From contig CALFMN010000160.1 of NCBI GenBank assembly GCA_937879875.1, positions 1-10,308 on the forward strand: a stretch of 10,308 nt of DNA, read 5' to 3'. The DNA comes from an uncultured Chloroflexota bacterium. Its GTDB lineage: Bacteria; Chloroflexota; Dehalococcoidia; CAUJGQ01. Every line of letters begins with the position of its first letter. Position 1 is the first letter of the stretch. The translations under genes were made by a program, and so were the position numbers. The notes beneath the pieces were generated by a model. It was not told the origin of the DNA. It saw only the letters and a list, made by a program, of their open reading frames with translations, and ran no database searches. Positions 6,160 through 10,308 of the stretch are shown in pieces.

Positions 6160-7608
6160 TCAGTCGAAGTCCCAGGTGATCTCGGTCTCGCCGAAGCGCA
6201 CGCGGTCGCCGTTCTTGACGCCGGCGCGGCGCAGCGCCGCGGCCACGCCGAAGCGCGTCAGCCGGCGCAGGAACTCGGCGCGGGCCTCATCTTCGGAAAG
6301 ATTCAACATCTCCGCCATCGCCGCCAGCCGCCGGCCCTCGACGGCATACTGTCCCGGCCGGAGCTTTTGCACGGCATAGCGCCGCTCCGGCCGCGGCCGC
6401 ACGACCGGCAGCGCCCCCTCCCCTGGCCCCTCCCCCAAGGCGTTGGGGGAGGGATGATCTGGCTTTGCCTCTGGATCTGGCGTGCGACCTCCCTCTCCCA
6501 TACTGTTGAACGAGATGGGGGAGGGCCGGGGCGGGGGCGCCGGCCGCACCACGTCCTCGTCGTCTGCCGGCGCGATCATGCCGCCCTCTGCCCAGCCGCC
6601 TTCGCTGCGCCGGCCGCGGACTTGCTCCAGTTGCTGCGCCACGCGCTGCAGCAGCCCCGGCACGTTTTCCCTGGTGGCGACCGAGAGGGCGACCGGCTCA
6701 AGACCGCGCGCCCGCAGTGCCGCCTCCAGCGGCGGCAGGTGCTCGAGCGCGGCTTCGAGATCGATCTTGTTGAGGGCGACGATCTGCGGCCGCGCGGCCA
6801 GCGCCGGGTTGTAGAGCGCCAGTTCTTCATTAATCATGTCGAACTCGCGCAGCGCGTCCTCGTGCGAAGCGTCCAACAGGTGCACGAGCAGGCGCGTGCG
6901 CTCGACGTGGCGCAGGAATTCGTGGCCCAGCCCGGCGCCGGCGTGGGCGCCCTCGATCAGGCCCGGCAGGTCCACCATCACGAACGAGGTCCAGCCCAGC
7001 TCCACCACGCCCAGCACCGGATCGAGCGTGGTGAAGGGATACTCAGCCACTTTCGGCCGCGCGGCGGAGACGGCGGCGATCAGCGACGATTTGCCCACGC
7101 TGGGCACGCCGACGATGCCTACGTCGGCCAGCAGCTTGAGTTCGAGCACGATCTCGGCGCGCTGGCCGCGCTGGCCGCGTTCGGCGATGCGCGGCGCCTG
7201 ATTCGTGGGGCTGGCGAAGCGCGCGTTGCCCTTGCCGCCCAGCCCGCCGTAGGCCGCGACGCAGCGGGCGCCGGCGTGGTCCAGGTCGGCGATCGTCTCT
7301 ACTGAACCGTCGGGCAGGCGGCGCTGCACGATCGTGCCGGGCGGCACGCGCAGCAGCTCATCGTGCCCGCTCTTGCCGTGCATCGCCTTGTTGCCGCCGC
7401 GGCCGCCATCTTCTGCCCGATAGGTGCGGCGGAAGCGCACGTGTTGCAGCGTGCTGAAATCCTCGCTGGCCTCGACCAGCACGCTGCCGCCCTGGCCGCC
7501 GTCGCCGCCGTCCGGTCCACCCTGCGGCACGAACTTCTCCCGGCGAAAGGAGACGGCGCCGGCGCCGCCATCGCCTGCCTGCGCGGTGAATTCGGCTCGG
7601 TCGATCAT
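6160..7608 (-). CDS. obg: GTPase Obg (CgtA)
   Basis: This essential ribosome-associated GTPase acts in large-subunit assembly and stress control. From the ATG at 7608 it is 482 residues. The glycine-rich Obg fold covers about 1-158 (AGDGGAGAVSFRREKFVPQGG, then GGRGGNKAMHGKSG). The G domain has G1 GVPSVGKSS (167-175), the switch PFTTLDP, G3 DLPGLIEG (213-220), G4 NKID (280-283) and a G5-like SVA (309-311). A C-terminal OCT domain covers about 410-482 and ends in ETEITWDFD. The linker at about 355-405 is unusually long and low-complexity because two palindromic repeats were inserted in frame. The start at 7608 matches the family's usual N-terminus but has no ribosome site. An in-frame ATG at 7767 with a strong GGAGGAGA would add 53 unconserved residues. 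APH-fold kinase follows 13 bp downstream. Confidence 0.95.
   Translation of the reverse strand: MIDRAEFTAQAGDGGAGAVSFRREKFVPQGGPDGGDGGQGGSVLVEASEDFSTLQHVRFRRTYRAEDGGRGGNKAMHGKSGHDELLRVPPGTIVQRRLPDGSVETIADLDHAGARCVAAYGGLGGKGNARFASPTNQAPRIAERGQRGQRAEIVLELKLLADVGIVGVPSVGKSSLIAAVSAARPKVAEYPFTTLDPVLGVVELGWTSFVMVDLPGLIEGAHAGAGLGHEFLRHVERTRLLVHLLDASHEDALREFDMINEELALYNPALAARPQIVALNKIDLEAALEHLPPLEAALRARGLEPVALSVATRENVPGLLQRVAQQLEQVRGRRSEGGWAEGGMIAPADDEDVVRPAPPPRPSPISFNSMGEGGRTPDPEAKPDHPSPNALGEGPGEGALPVVRPRPERRYAVQKLRPGQYAVEGRRLAAMAEMLNLSEDEARAEFLRRLTRFGVAAALRRAGVKNGDRVRFGETEITWDFD
6428..6453. repeat. Palindromic repeat inside obg (first)
   Basis: CCCTCCCCCAA and TTGGGGGAGGG form a perfect 11-bp inverted repeat around GGCG. 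It lies within the obg linker and is translated on the minus strand as part of SPNALGEGPGEG. Such C/G-rich palindromes are typical of dispersed intergenic repeats in some genomes. Confidence 0.7.
6491..6525. repeat. Palindromic repeat inside obg (second)
   Basis: CCCTCTCCCAT and ATGGGGGAGGG are inverted repeats with one G-T type mismatch and a 13-base loop. It is closely related to the palindrome at 6428-6453 and is translated on the minus strand as SPISFNSMGEGG. The two copies are spaced by about 37 bases. Confidence 0.65.
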
Positions 7609-7616
7609 GGGGTATC

Positions 7617-7644
7617 GGGAACAGGGAACAGGGAACAGGGAATA
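7617..7644 (+). repeat. Short tandem heptamer repeat (GGGAACA/GGGAATA)
   Basis: Three GGGAACA units are followed by one GGGAATA unit, ending eight bases short of the obg start codon. The seven-base period resembles the short tandemly repeated (STRR-type) sequences known from cyanobacteria. In frame it would encode a spurious SLFPVP-type peptide. Confidence 0.8.
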
Positions 7645-7770
7645 GAGGTGGGCTGGGCGGCGCGCATGGTGTGCTCCGGCGCGGGTGCTTGCTTTCAGTA
7701 TCGGGGGCACGGCGTGCAGCCGCAAAGCGGCCAGCGCCGTGCGCACGGTCGCCGCATCCTCGGTCATGTG

Positions 7771-7778
7771 TCTCCTCC
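7771..7778 (-). promoter_or_regulatory. Strong ribosome site for alternative obg start at 7767
   Basis: On the minus strand GGAGGAGA lies three bases before the ATG at 7767, whose frame runs open into obg. It is far better than anything before the conserved obg start at 7608. It may mark a real longer Obg, or the start of a former upstream gene now fused through the heptamer repeats. Confidence 0.4.
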
Positions 7779-7839
7779 ACGATGCTCACGGACGCGGCAG
7801 CATGTTCAGTCTTCGCTCGCCGGACCGATCCTGTGCTGC

Positions 7840-7854
7840 GTTTGAACATCAAAC
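7840..7854. promoter_or_regulatory. Perfect palindrome, possible operator
   Basis: GTTTGAACATCAAAC has two perfect 6-base arms around ACA, flanked by CTGTG (7831) and CACAG (7854), which extend the dyad imperfectly. Its place upstream of obg and in a non-coding stretch suits a protein-binding operator, but no regulator is evident. Confidence 0.35.
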
Positions 7855-8038
7855 ACAGCGTGCGTCATGGCTCATGTGGAAAGGCTGAAGGGATGCATGA
7901 GACAACCATCCCATTCAGCATCATGGGTACTGTAGAGTTCGTCGTCGTAGTAAGGGTGTGGAGAGCGGGGAAAAGGCGACATTGCGGCACGACCACAGCC
8001 GGACAGTGGGGAGGAGACGCCGCTCCGTGGCCGCCGGC

Positions 8039-8172
8039 TGTGGATGACCTCGCCGCTGCGGGCGCTCTCACCGGCGCGAGCCGGGTCGCAGGCACCGGCT
8101 TTCCACAGGGCAGTGGACAAGTTATCCCCAGCGAGCGCCAGTTATCCACACGAATTGGGGCAGTTATCCACA
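8039..8172 (+). other. DnaA-box cluster (candidate oriC or DnaA-binding locus)
   Basis: Two perfect boxes TTATCCACA (8142-8150 and 8164-8172) and one near-match TTATCCCCA (8122-8130) lie in the same orientation at starts 20 and 22 bases apart, about two helical turns. AGTGGACAA (8112-8120, minus orientation, TTGTCCACT), CTTTCCACA (8099-8107) and TGTGGATGA (8039-8047, minus orientation) add weaker boxes. TTATCCACA is the high-affinity consensus of bacterial DnaA. No obvious AT-rich unwinding element and no dnaA gene are in view, so this may be the origin, a secondary DnaA-binding site, or a DnaA-regulated region. Confidence 0.6.
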
Positions 8173-8191
8173 TCCCGGTGGAAGTGGCGCC

Positions 8192-9352
8192 TTACGCTTC
8201 GCCGCGCTGCAGGCCGAACTCGGCCAGGACCTCGTCCGTATGTTGTCCCAGCGCAGGGATCGCGCTGGCGGGCGTGCGCCAGCCGGAGGCCGCATCGAAC
8301 GGGGAGCGCAGCAGCTCGACCTCGCCCACTTCGGACGGCACACGCTGCCAGCGCTCGCGCGCCCTGAGGTTGGGGTGTTCGTGCAGCTCCTTCGCCTCGC
8401 GCTGCTCGCCGAAGGCCACGCCGGCGCGCGCCAGCCGCGCCAGCGTTTCCGCCAGCCCCAGCCGCGCGAACACGCCTTCCATGATCGCGCGCAGCGCCTC
8501 GCGGTTGGCGAAGCGATCGGGGTTGGCGGCGAAGCGCGGGTCCGTCGCCAGCTCCGGCAGGTCTAACACGCGCTCGCAGAGCCAGAGCCACTCGCGCTGG
8601 CTCTGCACGGCGATGTTCACCGCGCCGTCTTCTTCACGAGGGCCGCAGCGAAACGGCCCGTACGGCGCGATGTAGCTGTGAAAGAGACCGGTGCGCACAT
8701 GCTCGCCACCGTATTTCGTAGTCAGCATCGGCACGCCCATCCAGTCGCCGATCGTGTCGAACAGCGCGATGCTCAGCTCGCGGCCCACACCGGTGCGCTC
8801 GCGCTCGTGCAGTGCAGCCAGCACGGCGCCGAAGACGTGCATCGCGCCGGAGATATCGACCACCGAGATGCCGATGCGCGCCGGTTCTTCCGGCGTGCCG
8901 GAGACGGTGGAGGCGCCGGTTTCGCCCTGAATCAGCGCGTCGTAGGCCTTGCGCTGCTCGTAGGGGCCGGAGTCGCCGTAGCCGGAGAGGCCGCAGTAGA
9001 TCAGGCGCGGGTTGCGCGCCCGCAGCGCTGCGGCGCCGAGGCCCAGCCGCGTCGCCGCGCCCGGCGCCAGGTTCTGCACGAAGATATCGGCCCGCGCGGC
9101 CAGTTCGGCGGCGATCGCCAGATCAGCCGGCGCTTTGAGATCCAGGCAGACGCTGCGCTTGTTGCGGTTCAGCCAGGCGAAGGTGACGGAAAGCCCGTTG
9201 ACAGCGCCGTCGTAGCCGCGGGCGAAGTCGCCGCCGTCGGGCCGTTCGATCTTGATCACGTCGGCGCCGAGGTCGGCGAGATGGCGGGTGGCGAGCGGCA
9301 CGGCCACGGCCTGCTCGACGGCGACGACACGGAGATCGGACAGCGGCAGCAT
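8192..9352 (-). CDS. Class III CoA-transferase (CaiB/BaiF family)
   Basis: This 386-residue protein starts MLPLSDLRVVAVEQAVAVPLATRHLADLGADVIKIE, the typical family N-terminus. LNRNKRSVCLDLK (61-73) and FVQNLAPGAATRLGL are conserved CoA-binding-region motifs. Then come YCGLSGYGDSGPY and YDALIQGETG, and the catalytic aspartate falls in ISVVDISGAMH (Asp166), the position of Asp169 in formyl-CoA transferase. Enzymes of this family move CoA between carboxylic acids, such as oxalate/formate, carnitine or succinate/aryl acids; the substrate here is unknown. The length fits the family. The start at 9352 is chosen on family alignment, and GGAG lies about ten bases upstream. The open frame extends to 9697, but that upstream part holds repeats and a hairpin and is not coding. 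The stop lies 19 bases from the last DnaA box. Confidence 0.93.
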   Translation of the reverse strand: MLPLSDLRVVAVEQAVAVPLATRHLADLGADVIKIERPDGGDFARGYDGAVNGLSVTFAWLNRNKRSVCLDLKAPADLAIAAELAARADIFVQNLAPGAATRLGLGAAALRARNPRLIYCGLSGYGDSGPYEQRKAYDALIQGETGASTVSGTPEEPARIGISVVDISGAMHVFGAVLAALHERERTGVGRELSIALFDTIGDWMGVPMLTTKYGGEHVRTGLFHSYIAPYGPFRCGPREEDGAVNIAVQSQREWLWLCERVLDLPELATDPRFAANPDRFANREALRAIMEGVFARLGLAETLARLARAGVAFGEQREAKELHEHPNLRARERWQRVPSEVGEVELLRSPFDAASGWRTPASAIPALGQHTDEVLAEFGLQRGEA

Positions 9353-9374
9353 AGTCGCTTCGCTCCTGCGTACG

Positions 9375-9402
9375 GGGTGCAGGGTATAGGGAATAGGGTA
9401 CA
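9375..9402 (+). repeat. Second short tandem heptamer repeat
   Basis: Four seven-base units, GGGTGCA, GGGTATA, GGGAATA and GGGTACA, are followed by GGGT. It is the same type as the array at 7617-7644 but more degenerate, and again lies just upstream (22 bases) of a minus-strand start codon. Confidence 0.75.
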
Positions 9403-9558
9403 GGGTCGGGACACGAGGCGCAGAGACGACACCCTGAGTGGATGCCTGGGTCGGCGATCGCGTCGCGGTGCGCTCGTCGTCGCGCCCGGCGCGGCGTTCG
9501 GTGACACCGGCTGCGAGTTGTTGTGAGAGGAAGGTCTGCAGCTTCGCCGGCAAACGAA

Positions 9559-9592
9559 AACGCCCAAGAAACCTTGCGGCCTCTCGGGCGTT
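9559..9592 (-). terminator. Intrinsic terminator with GCAA loop (minus strand)
   Basis: On the minus strand AACGCCCGAGAGGCC pairs fully (with G-U pairs) with GGTTTCTTGGGCGTT around a GCAA tetraloop, a 15-bp stem. The U-rich tail TTCGTTTG follows. This is a good Rho-independent terminator for minus-strand transcription coming from the SnoaL-like gene or from an RNA starting inside the spacer, and it insulates the CoA-transferase. Confidence 0.6.
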
Positions 9593-9596
9593 CGTC

Positions 9597-9622
9597 CCGA
9601 ATCCACCTTGCGGCGTCTTCGG
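9597..9622 (-). ncRNA. GCAA-loop hairpin with tandem G-A pairs, candidate RNA element
   Basis: On the minus strand CCGAAGACGCC and GGTGGATTCGG form two short helices separated by a GA/GA internal loop and closed by a GCAA tetraloop. Tandem G-A pairs and GNRA loops are typical of structured RNA. It lies four bases before the terminator hairpin, which has the same loop. No known RNA family is assigned. Confidence 0.35.
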
Positions 9623-9782
9623 TACAACAATCATCTCAGAAGCAGCGCAGCTTTTCAACAGCGCTCTGCGGCAATCAGCGCCCATGTACCCCCACACATC
9701 GCTACCAATCGGCGGTTTTCTCGCATGCTCTGCGGTCTCCAGTCTCAGGCGAATGTATGAGTCGCGGCGACCAGACGCGCAC

Positions 9783-9806
9783 CCGCCGCTGTCCGGGCAG
9801 CGGCGG
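9783..9806. terminator. GC-rich hairpin downstream of SnoaL-like gene
   Basis: CCGCCGCTG and CAGCGGCGG form a perfect 9-bp stem around TCCGGG, about 50 bases beyond the stop codon at 9858 on the minus strand. No T-tract follows, so termination is uncertain. Confidence 0.3.
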
Positions 9807-9857
9807 CCCAGGCCGGCAGGAAGTGAGCGTCAGCGCTTTCCTGAAGGCCGGGACGGG

Positions 9858-10247
9858 CTATGCGGGCACGGCGCTGAGCTGCCGTGGCAACCCGAGCATG
9901 CCGAGGTGCAGCCAGCTCTCCACGAACTTCCCGTTCACGATGCGGTCGATGCTGATGCCGCTGCTGCCAACCGGCCCGGTCGCCGCGATCCTCGAGGAGC
10001 CGACACAATGCGCCCCGCAGGACGTGAAGCGCGTGACGACCTTGTCGCCCTCCGCGATCTGGTCTTCGATGCTGAAGCGCAGATCGGGAAAGCCGGCCAG
10101 GAAGGCCTGCATCGCCTGCTTGAATCCTTCCCGTCCGGGCGCCTGACCGGGTAGGGCGCCGTGATCGATGAAATCAGCCGCCATCAGCCGGTCGATCGGC
10201 TCGACACGGTGCTCGTTCATCACATGCCGGTAGAAGCGACGGACCAA
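9858..10247 (-). CDS. SnoaL-like/NTF2-fold protein, N-terminally truncated
   Basis: The product matches the ester-cyclase/SnoaL-like pattern: VRRFYRHVMNEHRVEPIDRL, DFIDHGALPGQAPGREGFKQ, FLAGFPDLRFSIEDQIAEGDKVVTRFT, then IDRIVNGKFVESW. These small NTF2-fold proteins range from polyketide cyclases to binding proteins of unknown role, so no substrate is claimed. Family members usually carry several residues before ALVRRFY. Here the frame meets a stop (TAG) directly before Ala-Leu-Val, so the only start giving the whole domain is a TTG at 10247; the first ATG (10220) would lose the first helix. No ribosome site is visible for either. The N-terminus was probably lost in a rearrangement whose edge lies near 10248, and the gene may not be functional. 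Confidence 0.7.
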   Translation of the reverse strand: MVRRFYRHVMNEHRVEPIDRLMAADFIDHGALPGQAPGREGFKQAMQAFLAGFPDLRFSIEDQIAEGDKVVTRFTSCGAHCVGSSRIAATGPVGSSGISIDRIVNGKFVESWLHLGMLGLPRQLSAVPA

Positions 10248-10308
10248 AGCCTAATACCAACTCTCCATAACGCTGGCCTATACTGGAGTGGCCAGATGGC
10301 CCTGGAGG
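10248..10308. other. Possible edge of a second mobile element
   Basis: SnoaL-like homology ends abruptly at 10247. The next bases (CTAATACCAACTCTCC, then a region leading to GGAGTGGCCAGATGG) look like an IS end followed by a ribosome site and ATG at 10296 reading rightward out of the window. Too little sequence remains to identify a transposase. Confidence 0.3.

Larger units (their letters stand above)
7609..8191. other. 583-bp spacer upstream of obg with no convincing gene
   Basis: This stretch separates the CoA-transferase stop from the obg start, both on the minus strand. It holds four heptamer repeats next to the obg ATG (7617-7644), an open leader with a strong ribosome site (GGAGGAGA at 7771-7778) in frame with obg, a perfect palindrome at 7840-7854, and a dense DnaA-box group at 8039-8172. 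Open frames on either strand look like random high-GC reading frames. The obg promoter should lie here but is not clear by eye. Confidence 0.6.
9353..9857. other. 505-bp spacer with heptamer repeats and hairpins
   Basis: This stretch separates the SnoaL-like gene from the CoA-transferase. It holds a heptamer array near the CoA-transferase start, two adjacent GCAA-loop hairpins on the minus strand, and a GC-rich hairpin at 9783-9806 just past the SnoaL-like stop. Reading frames through it (for example one containing MIVVPKTPQGGFGT on the minus strand) match nothing I recognise and coincide with the hairpins, so none is called. Confidence 0.5.

Noticed and set aside
5509..7305. A 598-codon plus-strand open frame
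   Set aside because: It runs antisense across obg and the APH-fold kinase, both of which have complete motifs on the minus strand. Its composition is that of a high-GC antisense frame.
7865..8173. A 102-codon minus-strand open frame
   Set aside because: It overlaps the DnaA boxes, has no family resemblance and no ribosome site.
8678..9526. A 282-codon plus-strand open frame
   Set aside because: It is antisense to the CoA-transferase, whose motifs and catalytic Asp are intact.
9559..9630. T-box riboswitch
   Set aside because: AAGGTGGATTCGGG only partly fits the T-box core AGGGTGGNACCGCG, no stem I with a specifier loop was found upstream, and the downstream gene is not amino-acid related. 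It is kept as an unnamed structured element.
9353..9697. Upstream extension of the CoA-transferase frame (containing MIVVPKTPQGGFGT)
   Set aside because: The family N-terminus starts at 9352. The extension covers a heptamer array and two strong hairpins and shows no recognisable domain.
1..10308. CRISPR array, tRNA or rRNA genes
   Set aside because: No spaced direct repeats of CRISPR length, no cloverleaf with a TTCGANNC arm in a plausible context, and no rRNA-like conserved blocks were found by eye. The tandem repeats present are 7-base units only.

Overview
This window is high-GC bacterial DNA with an environmental, Chloroflexota-like flavour. That placement rests on general resemblance only: the Obg sequence, the pair of exported proteins, a SnoaL-like protein, a zeta-type kinase and heptamer repeats between genes. 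No rRNA or marker tree is available here. Most genes are strongly GC-rich. The exported-protein gene at 1861-2940 is visibly poorer in GC (one 60-base line at 2641-2700 counts to 28 G+C), which suggests a different history.

Layout. 52-710: an internally deleted IS5-like element with matched terminal inverted repeats and a frameshifted transposase remnant, inserted exactly at the stop codon of the next gene. 707-1390 (-): an alpha/beta hydrolase with a complete catalytic triad. 1391-1860: no convincing gene. 1861-3695 (+): a two-gene cassette for exported or membrane-anchored proteins. The first gene has an amber codon inside what looks like its own signal peptide, and the second has a frameshift. 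3806-4234 (-): a DUF5655-type protein with an N-terminal zinc ribbon. 4268-5157 (+): a zeta-toxin-like ATPase/kinase overlapping by 4 bp a 70-residue partner, a candidate toxin-antitoxin pair. 5217-7608 (-): the GTPase Obg followed by an aminoglycoside-phosphotransferase-fold kinase, 13 bp apart. 7609-8191: a 583-bp spacer with heptamer repeats, a palindrome and a dense group of DnaA boxes next to the CoA-transferase stop codon. 8192-9352 (-): a class III (CaiB/BaiF) CoA-transferase. 9353-9857: a spacer with a second heptamer array and, on the minus strand, two consecutive hairpins with GCAA loops, the second looking like an intrinsic terminator. 9858-10247 (-): a SnoaL-like/NTF2-fold protein whose N-terminus is cut off at what may be the edge of another mobile element.

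How it fits together. Obg is the only clear housekeeping gene. Around it sit signs of genome plasticity: one IS, a possible second IS edge, palindromic repeats inserted in frame into the Obg linker, heptamer repeats just upstream of two start codons, two damaged exported-protein genes and a toxin-antitoxin-like pair. The observations most worth following up are the DnaA-box cluster (candidate replication origin or DnaA-titration site), the tandem GCAA-loop hairpins (candidate structured RNA plus terminator), the zeta-like pair, and the repeat insertion in Obg.
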